From NCBI GenBank assembly GCA_947371645.1, contig CANBQJ010000030.1:1-26041 (forward strand): a DNA stretch of 26,041 nucleotides. Direction: 5' to 3'. The DNA comes from Burkholderiales bacterium (GTDB lineage: Bacteria > Pseudomonadota > Gammaproteobacteria > Burkholderiales > Burkholderiaceae). This document shows, in pieces, positions 19,595 through 26,041 of this stretch. Every line of letters begins with the position of its first letter. The stretch's first letter is position 1. The position numbers were made by a program, and so were the translations under genes. The notes under the pieces are model-generated. The model was not told the DNA's origin, ran no database searches, and saw only the letters and a program-made list of their open reading frames with translations.

Positions 19595-21034
19595 TCAGAA
19601 GTTTAAAGTGCGCTTGTCCACAGCGAGTGCCGCCTCCTTGGTGGACTCACTCAAACTGGGGTGAGCGTGGCAGATGCGGGCGATGTCTTCCGCGCTGGCC
19701 TTGAAGGCCATGGCCACGCAGGCCTCGGCGATCAACTCGCTGGCAAAGGGGCCGATGATGTGCACGCCCAGGATCTCGTCGGTCTGGGCATCGGCCAGGA
19801 ACTTGACGAAACCTGTGGTGTCGCCCAGGGCACGCGCCCGCCCGTTGGCAAGGAAGGGGAAGGAGCCAGCCTTGTAAGGCCGCCCTTCCGCTTTCAACGC
19901 CTGTTCGGTTTTGCCGACCCAGGCGATCTCCGGGCTGGTGTAAATCACCCAGGGGATCAGGTTGAAGTCGACGTGGCCATGCTGCCCGGCAATGCGCTCG
20001 GCAACGGCCACGCCCTCTTCTTCAGCTTTGTGCGCCAGCATGGGGCCACGCACCACGTCACCCACCGCCCAGACCTTGGGCAGGTTGGTCTGGCAGTCGT
20101 CGTTGACCACGATGGCGCCGCGCTCGTCCAGCGACAAGCCCACGGCTTCTGCGTTGAGGCCAGTGGTGTTGGGCACGCGGCCGATCGAGATGATCAGCTT
20201 GTCGACTTCCAGCTTTTGCTCGGCGCCCTTGGCGTCGGTGTAGGCCACTTCCACACCGGTCGCCTTGCCCTTCTTGGTCGTCTTGACCTCGGTGATCTTG
20301 ACGCCCAACTGCAGGTTCAGGCCCTGTTTGACGAAGAGCTTTTGCGCTTCCTTGGCCACCTGATCGTCCACCGCAGCCAGGAAAGTCGGCAGGCCTTCCA
20401 GCACCGTGACTTCAGCACCCAGGCGGCGCCACACGGAGCCCATCTCCAGGCCGATCACGCCCGAGCCGATCACGCCCAGCTTCTTGGGTGTGTCGGCGAT
20501 GTTGAGCGCGCCGTCGTTGGACAGGATGAGCTTTTCATCGAAGGCCGCGCCAGGCAACTGGCGAGCGCTGGAGCCCGTGGCCACGATCACGTGCGTACCC
20601 ACCAGGGTATCGGGCTTGTCACCGGTCACGGCGATTTCGTAGCCGGCCTCGGAGGCCTTCACGAAACTGCCGCGGCCATGGAAGAAGCTCACCTTGTTCT
20701 TCTTGAACAGGTAGAGGATGCCGTCGTTGTTCTGCTTCACGACCCCGTCCTTGCGGCCGATCATCTTGGGCACATCGATCTTCAGGCCGTCCACGGTGAT
20801 GCCGTGGTCGACGAAGTGATGGGCCGCCTGCTCGTAGTGCTCGGACGATTGAAGCAGCGCCTTGGACGGGATGCAACCGACGTTGGTGCAGGTGCCGCCG
20901 GGTGCGGGGCCGCCAGCTGCGTTCTTCCATTCGTCGACGCAGGCGACCTTGAAGCCCAGCTGCGCTGCGCGGATGGCGGCGATGTAGCCGCCAGGGCCGG
21001 CGCCGATCACGACGACGTCAAATTGTTGGGACAT
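19595..21034 (-). CDS. lpdA: Dihydrolipoyl dehydrogenase (E3)
   Basis: A 479-residue FAD-dependent disulfide oxidoreductase that reoxidises dihydrolipoamide on the E2 subunit and reduces NAD+. Motifs seen: FAD-binding GAGPGG (11-16), the redox disulfide C49/C54 in GGTCTNVGCIPSK, a second dinucleotide-binding GSGVIGLEMG, the second FAD contact VWAVGDVVRGPMLAHKA, and the C-terminal catalytic H458/E463 (HAHPSLSE). The short WKNAAGGPAPGG insert before the disulfide is typical of betaproteobacterial E3 of the 2-oxoglutarate complex. The ATG at 21034 has AGGAGA at good distance; the longer in-frame start at 21064 is less likely. It is the third gene of the operon, 82 bases after odhB, with a 9-bp hairpin in the gap. 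Confidence 0.96.
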   Translation of the reverse strand: MSQQFDVVVIGAGPGGYIAAIRAAQLGFKVACVDEWKNAAGGPAPGGTCTNVGCIPSKALLQSSEHYEQAAHHFVDHGITVDGLKIDVPKMIGRKDGVVKQNNDGILYLFKKNKVSFFHGRGSFVKASEAGYEIAVTGDKPDTLVGTHVIVATGSSARQLPGAAFDEKLILSNDGALNIADTPKKLGVIGSGVIGLEMGSVWRRLGAEVTVLEGLPTFLAAVDDQVAKEAQKLFVKQGLNLQLGVKITEVKTTKKGKATGVEVAYTDAKGAEQKLEVDKLIISIGRVPNTTGLNAEAVGLSLDERGAIVVNDDCQTNLPKVWAVGDVVRGPMLAHKAEEEGVAVAERIAGQHGHVDFNLIPWVIYTSPEIAWVGKTEQALKAEGRPYKAGSFPFLANGRARALGDTTGFVKFLADAQTDEILGVHIIGPFASELIAEACVAMAFKASAEDIARICHAHPSLSESTKEAALAVDKRTLNF

Positions 21035-21065
21035 GCGTGTCTCCTGATGTGCGCTTGCAGACACC

Positions 21066-21090
21066 GGGCGAACCCTCGTGAGGTTCGCCC
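21066..21090 (-). promoter_or_regulatory. Intercistronic hairpin between odhB and lpdA
   Basis: GGGCGAACC and GGTTCGCCC make a perfect 9-bp stem with a 7-base loop, between the odhB stop and the lpdA ribosome binding site. No U-tract follows, so it is more likely an mRNA stability or processing element than a terminator. Confidence 0.5.
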
Positions 21091-21116
21091 AGCCGCAAAA
21101 ATGGTTGTGGGTCGAA

Positions 21117-22385
21117 TCAGATGTCGAACAGGAGGCGGGCCGGGTCTTCCAGCGCTTCCTTCATGGCCACCAGGCCCAGCACGGCTTCGCGGCCGTCGAT
21201 GATGCGGTGGTCGTACGACATGGCCAGGTAGTTGATCGGGCGGATCACGATCTGGCCGTTCTCCACCACGGCACGGTCCTTGGTGGCGTGCACGCCCAGG
21301 ATGGCCGCTTGAGGCGGGTTGATGATGGGCGTCGACAGCATCGAACCGAACACACCACCGTTGGAGATCGAGAAGGTGCCACCCGTCAGGTCGTCCAGGC
21401 CCAGCTTGCCATCGCGCGCCTTGTTGCCGAACTCGGCGATCTTCTTTTCGATCTCGGCGAAGGTCATCTGGTCGACGTTGCGCAGCACCGGCACCACCAG
21501 GCCACGGGGCGAGCCCACGGCCACGCCGATGTCGAAGTAGCCGTGGTAGACGATGTCGTTGCCATCGACCGAGGCGTTCAGCACCGGGTACTTCTTGAGC
21601 GCATGCACCGCCGCCTTGACGAAGAAGCTCATGAAGCCCAGCTTGACGCCGTGTTCCTTCTCGAACTTCTCCTGGAACTTCTTGCGCATCTCCATCACGG
21701 GGGCCATGTTCACTTCGTTGAACGTGGTCAGGATGGCGTTGGTGGCTTGCGACTGCAGCAGGCGTTCGGCCACACGGGCACGCAGGCGGCTCATCGGCAC
21801 GCGCTGCTCGGGGCGGTCAGCCAGGTTGGGCAGGCCGGCCGGGGCTTGCACAGGTGGCAATGCCGAGGTGGGCACGCCCGTGGGGATGGCGGGACCGGAG
21901 GGGGCGGCAGGTGCGGTGGCAGGCTTGGCACCCGATGCCACGGCGGCCAGCACATCACCCTTGGTGACGCGGCCGTCCTTGCCGGATCCAGGCACTTGCG
22001 CGGTGCTCAGGCCGTTGTCGGCCAGCAGCTTGGCGGCGGCAGGCATGGCCACATCGCCCTTGCTGCCACCGGTGGCGGCAGCAGCCACGGCTGGTGCCGC
22101 AGCGGGGGCGGCAACAGGTGCGGCAGGCGCCGCGCCAGCCTTGCCTTCGGTGTCGATGGTGGCGATCACCTGATCGGACACCACGGTGCCACCGTTGGGC
22201 ACCGCATGGGCGGCCAGCACGCCAGCAGCAGGCGCCGGCACTTCGAGCACCACCTTGTCGGTTTCGATCTCGATGAGGATTTCGTCGGCGGCGACGACAT
22301 CACCCGGCTGCTTCTTCCACTGCAGCATGGTGGCTTCGGCCACGGACTCGGACAGTTGGGGGACTTTGACTTCTACGATTGCCAT
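21117..22385 (-). CDS. odhB: Dihydrolipoyllysine-residue succinyltransferase (E2 of 2-oxoglutarate dehydrogenase)
   Basis: A 422-residue core protein of the complex (also called SucB) that passes the succinyl group from E1 to CoA. It has one N-terminal lipoyl domain with the lipoylated K44 in EIETDKVV. An Ala/Pro-rich linker follows (about 80-110), then the peripheral-subunit-binding domain ([10 protein letters not shown] to [12 protein letters not shown]). After a second Ala/Pro linker comes the catalytic acyltransferase domain, ending with H393 and D397 in the [11 protein letters not shown] signature. A single lipoyl domain and the SLES-like PQLSESV opening favour succinyl- over acetyl-transferase. 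The ATG at 22385 is preceded by GGAGA; the in-frame start at 22415 is rejected. It lies 97 bases after sucA. Confidence 0.96.
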   Translation of the reverse strand: MAIVEVKVPQLSESVAEATMLQWKKQPGDVVAADEILIEIETDKVVLEVPAPAAGVLAAHAVPNGGTVVSDQVIATIDTEGKAGAAPAAPVAAPAAAPAVAAAATGGSKGDVAMPAAAKLLADNGLSTAQVPGSGKDGRVTKGDVLAAVASGAKPATAPAAPSGPAIPTGVPTSALPPVQAPAGLPNLADRPEQRVPMSRLRARVAERLLQSQATNAILTTFNEVNMAPVMEMRKKFQEKFEKEHGVKLGFMSFFVKAAVHALKKYPVLNASVDGNDIVYHGYFDIGVAVGSPRGLVVPVLRNVDQMTFAEIEKKIAEFGNKARDGKLGLDDLTGGTFSISNGGVFGSMLSTPIINPPQAAILGVHATKDRAVVENGQIVIRPINYLAMSYDHRIIDGREAVLGLVAMKEALEDPARLLFDI

Positions 22386-22457
22386 GATGTTCTCCGTAAG
22401 GCGCGGCGCGCTCACCGGCCGGGGGCAGCGAATTCAGCTGCGACACCCGGCTCCCGG

Positions 22458-22478
22458 CGGCACGCGACTTGCGCGCCG
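22458..22478 (-). promoter_or_regulatory. Intercistronic hairpin between sucA and odhB
   Basis: As RNA of the minus strand this is an 8-bp stem (CGGCGCGC with GCGTGCCG, one G-U pair) around AAGTC, starting 5 bases after the sucA stop. The G-U pair is an A-C mismatch on the other strand, so the structure suits the transcribed strand. No U-tract follows. Confidence 0.45.
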
Positions 22479-22482
22479 TGCA

Positions 22483-25341
22483 TTACTTGGTGAGGACGAA
22501 GCCCTTGAGCTTGGCGAAGGCCTGGTCCAGCAGGGCTTTCTGCTGTTCCTGGTGCAGGTGGGCGTAACCCACGGCTGGCGAGGCGGATGCCGGACGGCCC
22601 GCGTAACCCAGCTTCTGCCCATCCGCCATGTTCTCGTGGATGTAGTGCTGCACGAAGAACCAGGCGCCCTGGTTCTGCGGCTCGTCCTGGCACCACACGA
22701 AGTCCGTGAGGTTGGCGTACTTCTTCACCTCGGCGCCGAAGGCCTTGTGCGGGAAGGGGTAGAGCTGCTCCACGCGCACGATGACCGTGTCTGTGGTCTT
22801 CTTCTCGGCGCGCTTCTTGACCAGGTCGTAGTAGACCTTGCCCGAGCAGCAGATCATGCGCTTGACCTTGGTGGCGTCGATCGTCTCGTCGACTTCACCG
22901 ATCACGGTGCGGAACTCGCCTCGGGTGAACTCGCTCAGCGGCGACGTGGCGTCCTTGTTACGCAGCAGCGACTTCGGGGTCATGATGACCAGCGGCTTGC
23001 GGAACATGCGCACCATCTGGCGACGCAACACATGGAAGATCTGCGAAGCCGAAGTGGGCTGCACGATCTGCATGTTGTTGTCGGCAGCCAGCTGCATGAA
23101 GCGCTCCAGGCGGGCCGAGCTGTGCTCGGGGCCCTGGCCTTCGTAGCCGTGCGGCAGCATCAGGGTCAGGCCGTTGGCACGACCCCACTTCACTTCACCG
23201 GATGCAATGAACTGGTCGATGACCACCTGGGCACCATTGACGAAGTCGCCGAACTGCGCCTCCCAGATGACCAAGCTGTTGGGATCGGAGCCGGCATAGC
23301 CGTACTCGAAGCCCAGCACGGCCTCTTCCGACAGGATGGAGTCGATGACCACGAATGGCGCCTGGTTGTCGCCCACGTGCTGCAGGGGCACGTAGGTGCC
23401 GATGTCCCACTTCTCGCGGTTCTGGTCATGCAGCACCGAGTGGCGGTGCGTGAACGTGCCACGGCCGCAGTCTTCGCCCGACAGGCGCACCGGATAGCCC
23501 GAAGCCACCAGCGAGGCAAAGGCCATGTGCTCACCCATGCCCCAATCCACATTCACCTCGCCACGGCCCATGGCAGCGCGGTCGTCGATGACCTTCTGCA
23601 CCAGGGGGTGAGGCTTGAAGTTGCTGGGGATGGTGGTAATGCGCTCGGCCAGGCGGCGGAACTCGGCCAGCGGCAGCGCCGTGTCGGCTGAGTCCGTCCA
23701 CTTCTTGCCCAGGTACGGGCTCCAGTCGACCGCGTACTTGCTCTTGTAGTTGGTCAGCACCGGGTCGACCGTGTGCTTGCCCGCTTCCATGGCAGCGCGG
23801 TAGTCCTTGACCATCTGGTCGGGCTCTTCCGTCTTCAGCGTGCCACCACCCACCAGGCGGTCGGCGTAGACCTTGCGCGTGCCGGGGTGCTGGCCAATCT
23901 TCTTGTACATCAGCGGCTGGGTCATGGCAGGCGTGTCCTGCTCGTTGTGGCCCAGCTTGCGGAAGCAAACGATGTCGACCACCACGTCCTTGCTGAAGTG
24001 CTGGCGGTAGTCCAGGGCCAGTTGGGTGCTGAGCACCACGGCTTCCGGATCGTCGCCATTGACGTGCAGGACCGGCGCTTCGATCATCTTGACCACGTCC
24101 GAGCAGTACAGCGTCGAGCGGCTGTCGCGCGGGTCGGAAGTGGTGAAACCGATCTGGTTGTTGATGACGATGTGGACCGTGCCGCCCGTGTAGTAACCAC
24201 GGGTCTGGGCCAGCGCCAGCGTCTCCATCACCACGCCCTGGCCGGCAAAAGCCGCGTCGCCGTGGACCTGGATGGGCAGCACCTGCGCGCCCTTGGCGTC
24301 GCCACGGCGGTCCATGCGCGCCTTGACGGAGCCCTCCACCACCGGGTTGACGATCTCCAGGTGGGAAGGGTTGAAAGAAAGTGACAGGTGAACCGGGCCG
24401 CCAGGGGTGGTGACGTCCGACGAGAAGCCTTGGTGATACTTCACGTCACCTGCCGGCAGGTATTCGGGCGCGGTGTGCTCGAATTCCTGAAACAGTTCCT
24501 TGGGCTGCTTGCCCAAGGTGTTGACCAGCACGTTCAAACGCCCACGGTGGGCCATGCCGATCACGATTTCCTGCACGCCTTTTTCACCGGCGCGCTGAAT
24601 GAGTTCATCCATCGAGGCGATGAAGCTTTCGCCGCCTTCCAGGGAGAAGCGCTTCTGGCCCACGTACTTGGTGTGCAGGAAACGCTCCAGGCCTTCGGCT
24701 GCCGTGAGGCGGTCGAGGATGGCCTTTTTCTTCTCGGCACTGAAGGTGGGCTTGGAGCGGATGGACTCCAGCTTCTCCTGCCACCAACGCTTTTCGGCCG
24801 GGTCGGTGATGTGCATGTACTCGGTGCCGATGCTGCCGCAGTACGTTTCGCGCAGGGCCTGCACGATCTCCCGCAAGGTCATGTGCTCGGCCTTGGTGAA
24901 ATACGTGTTGGTGGCGCTGAACGTGATGTCCATGTCCGCCTCGGTGAAGTCGTAGAAGGACGGCTCCAGTTCGGGGATCTTGGCGCGTTCTTGCCGCTTG
25001 AGCGGGTCGAGGTCGGCCCAGCGGGATCCAAGGAAGCGGTATGCAGCGATGAGGGACTGAACGTGAACCTGTTTGCGCGCCACAGCCAGATCAGCGGAGC
25101 TGGTCTTGACCATGAAGGCATTGGCCTTGGCGCGCTGGGCGAACGACTCGACGACAGGCGCATGCGCCACATCGCGGTGATCGGTGCCATCGGTGGCCGG
25201 TACGTTCTGGAGGGCGTCGAAGTAAGAACGCCAGTTGTCGGGGACTGAGCCCGGGTTGTCGAGATAAGCCTCGTACAACTCTTCGACATATGGGGCGTTG
25301 CCCCCGAACAGGTACGAGTTCGACCTGAACTGCTGCATCAT
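22483..25341 (-). CDS. sucA: 2-oxoglutarate dehydrogenase E1 component
   Basis: A 952-residue thiamine-diphosphate enzyme that decarboxylates 2-oxoglutarate and succinylates the lipoyl arm of OdhB in the TCA cycle. The N-terminus has the E2-binding type opening SNSYLFGGNAPYVEELYE. Further on are GMAHRGRLNVLVN, the HGDAAFAGQGVV loop, the thiamine-diphosphate/Mg motif around NGDDPEAVV, FRKLGHNEQDTPAMTQP, and the transketolase-like C-terminal half (LMLPHGYEGQGPEHSSARLER). Length is close to E. coli SucA (933). The ATG at 25341 (MMQQFRSNSY) follows AAGGTGA; the reading frame is open far upstream, but that part is not protein-like. An in-frame GTG at 25350 is possible. It is the first gene of the operon. 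Confidence 0.97.
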   Translation of the reverse strand: MMQQFRSNSYLFGGNAPYVEELYEAYLDNPGSVPDNWRSYFDALQNVPATDGTDHRDVAHAPVVESFAQRAKANAFMVKTSSADLAVARKQVHVQSLIAAYRFLGSRWADLDPLKRQERAKIPELEPSFYDFTEADMDITFSATNTYFTKAEHMTLREIVQALRETYCGSIGTEYMHITDPAEKRWWQEKLESIRSKPTFSAEKKKAILDRLTAAEGLERFLHTKYVGQKRFSLEGGESFIASMDELIQRAGEKGVQEIVIGMAHRGRLNVLVNTLGKQPKELFQEFEHTAPEYLPAGDVKYHQGFSSDVTTPGGPVHLSLSFNPSHLEIVNPVVEGSVKARMDRRGDAKGAQVLPIQVHGDAAFAGQGVVMETLALAQTRGYYTGGTVHIVINNQIGFTTSDPRDSRSTLYCSDVVKMIEAPVLHVNGDDPEAVVLSTQLALDYRQHFSKDVVVDIVCFRKLGHNEQDTPAMTQPLMYKKIGQHPGTRKVYADRLVGGGTLKTEEPDQMVKDYRAAMEAGKHTVDPVLTNYKSKYAVDWSPYLGKKWTDSADTALPLAEFRRLAERITTIPSNFKPHPLVQKVIDDRAAMGRGEVNVDWGMGEHMAFASLVASGYPVRLSGEDCGRGTFTHRHSVLHDQNREKWDIGTYVPLQHVGDNQAPFVVIDSILSEEAVLGFEYGYAGSDPNSLVIWEAQFGDFVNGAQVVIDQFIASGEVKWGRANGLTLMLPHGYEGQGPEHSSARLERFMQLAADNNMQIVQPTSASQIFHVLRRQMVRMFRKPLVIMTPKSLLRNKDATSPLSEFTRGEFRTVIGEVDETIDATKVKRMICCSGKVYYDLVKKRAEKKTTDTVIVRVEQLYPFPHKAFGAEVKKYANLTDFVWCQDEPQNQGAWFFVQHYIHENMADGQKLGYAGRPASASPAVGYAHLHQEQQKALLDQAFAKLKGFVLTK

Positions 25342-25355
25342 TTCGCTCACCTTGC

Positions 25356-25372
25356 TCCCAAGTCTCTTGGGA
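25356..25372 (-). promoter_or_regulatory. Hairpin next to the sucA ribosome binding site
   Basis: TCCCAAG and CTTGGGA form a 7-bp stem with a 3-base loop, ending 14 bases before the sucA ATG. In the mRNA the 3' arm contains GGGA, part of a purine-rich GGGAGCAAGG stretch that leads into the ribosome binding site, so the stem could affect initiation. Confidence 0.4.
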
Positions 25373-25591
25373 TGTTGGCTGGTTGAAAACCTTCCGCGAC
25401 ACGGCTTGACCGGTTGGCGGATTGCGACCCGCCTTGCTGACTGCGATAAGCAAGCCCAGCAAGGGCGACGGGAAGGGCCGTTAAGAACCGCTGCCAATGT
25501 ACCACCAAAGCCACGGCACGCCAGCACCCGGGGCGCAAAGACTGCGGAAGACGTTAGGCCATTGAAGCGCCCTCCGCCGAGGGCCATCATG
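25373..25591 (-). promoter_or_regulatory. Upstream region of the sucA-odhB-lpdA operon
   Basis: This stretch is part of the 325-base gene-free gap between sucA and sodB. It must hold the operon promoter unless transcription runs through from sodB, which ends in a terminator. I could not pick a convincing -35/-10 pair: TTAACG (minus strand, 25479-25484) with TTGGTG 18 bases upstream is the best but poor. No small gene is supported. Confidence 0.4.
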
Positions 25592-25616
25592 AAAAAACCG
25601 GGCACATGGCCCGGTT
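25592..25616 (-). terminator. Intrinsic terminator of sodB
   Basis: On the minus strand, AACCGGGC pairs with GCCCGGTT (8 bp, 5-base loop) and is followed by a run of T residues. It starts about 50 bases after the sodB stop and separates it from the 2-oxoglutarate dehydrogenase operon. Confidence 0.85.
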
Positions 25617-25666
25617 ATTCGTGCTGCGCTGCGGCAAAGCAACGCATGGGGTGGTCAAACCGCGTT

Positions 25667-26041
25667 TCAGCCGAAGTTCTTGGCGGCGAAATCCCAGTTG
25701 GCCAGGCTGTTCAGGAAGGTTTCCACGAACTTGGGGCGGGCATTGCGGTAGTCGATGTAGTAGGCGTGTTCCCACACGTCGATGGTCAGCAGTGCGGTGT
25801 CGCCCGTGGTCAGCGGGGTGCCGGCGGCGCCCATGTTGACGATGTCCACGGAACCATCGGCCTTCTTCACCAGCCAGGTCCAGCCCGAACCGAAGTTGCC
25901 CACGGCGGACTTGGTGAAGGCTTCCTTGAAGGCAGCAAAGCTGCCGAACTTGGCATTGATGGCCGCAGCCAGAGCGCCGGTGGGCTCACCGCCGCCATTG
26001 GGCTTCATGCTGCTCCAGAAGAAGGTGTGGTTCCAGATCTG
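25667..26041 (-). CDS. sodB: Iron superoxide dismutase, C-terminal part
   Basis: The frame is open to the window end, so only the last 124 residues are seen; the N-terminal part with the first ligand histidine lies outside. The visible part has NHTFFW (second metal His), FGSGWTWLV, AAGTPLTTGD and DVWEHAYYIDYRNARP, which carries the Asp and His metal ligands. The wording is very close to E. coli SodB and favours Fe over Mn. The enzyme converts superoxide to peroxide and oxygen in the cytosol. An internal ATG at 26008 is not the start, because the conserved NHTFFW lies upstream of it. A strong terminator follows. Confidence 0.93.
   Translation of the reverse strand, partial: QIWNHTFFWSSMKPNGGGEPTGALAAAINAKFGSFAAFKEAFTKSAVGNFGSGWTWLVKKADGSVDIVNMGAAGTPLTTGDTALLTIDVWEHAYYIDYRNARPKFVETFLNSLANWDFAAKNFG

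Noticed and set aside
22080..22140. Repeated GC-rich units in odhB as a possible DNA repeat
   Set aside because: They encode the flexible Ala/Pro linker between the lipoyl and E1/E3-binding domains, as expected for E2 proteins.
25342..25605. Upstream in-frame extension of sucA to an earlier ATG (25605)
   Set aside because: The added 88 residues are not conserved-looking, and the ribosome binding site and family N-terminus point to 25341.

Overview
The window reads as an ordinary chromosomal segment of a GC-rich betaproteobacterium, most likely of order Burkholderiales (Comamonadaceae, Aquabacterium, Ideonella or Leptothrix type). This is inferred from the single-chain PurL, the map-glnD pair, the sucA-odhB-lpdA-zapE cluster, a PEP-CTERM protein and high-GC codon use. 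No rRNA or tRNA gene, CRISPR array, insertion sequence, integrase or attachment site was recognised.

Layout. Positions 1-1335 hold the C-terminal two thirds of an RlhA-type U32 protein (23S rRNA hydroxylation), converging with a small eRF1-domain-3-like protein. An LpxH-like metallophosphoesterase follows. Next comes a two-gene minus-strand unit (2850-6516): a PEP-CTERM surface protein and, four bases after its stop, a 1024-residue secreted beta-propeller protein with two c-type heme sites. A DUF2322 gene and purL converge on a strong shared terminator. A secreted protein with HAF-like repeats lies divergent from map and glnD. A YdcH-like small protein is divergent from a PP2C phosphatase and acyltransferase-3 pair. 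The right end is the 2-oxoglutarate dehydrogenase operon (sucA, odhB, lpdA) with zapE downstream, and the C-terminal part of an iron superoxide dismutase cut by the window end.

How the genes work together. SucA, OdhB and LpdA are E1, E2 and E3 of one TCA-cycle complex. Their mRNA has a hairpin before sucA, one in each intercistronic gap and an intrinsic terminator before zapE, so output may be tuned gene by gene. GlnD (nitrogen/PII signalling) and PurL (glutamine-consuming purine synthesis) are separate housekeeping functions. The PEP-CTERM/diheme pair and the PP2C/acyltransferase pair are the least explained parts.

No clearly undescribed system is visible. The best candidates for a second look are the PEP-CTERM/diheme beta-propeller operon, the probable leaderless starts of map and the PP2C gene, the alternative hairpins ahead of purL, and the terminator abutting zapE. 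All function calls come from motif recognition by eye, without database searches.
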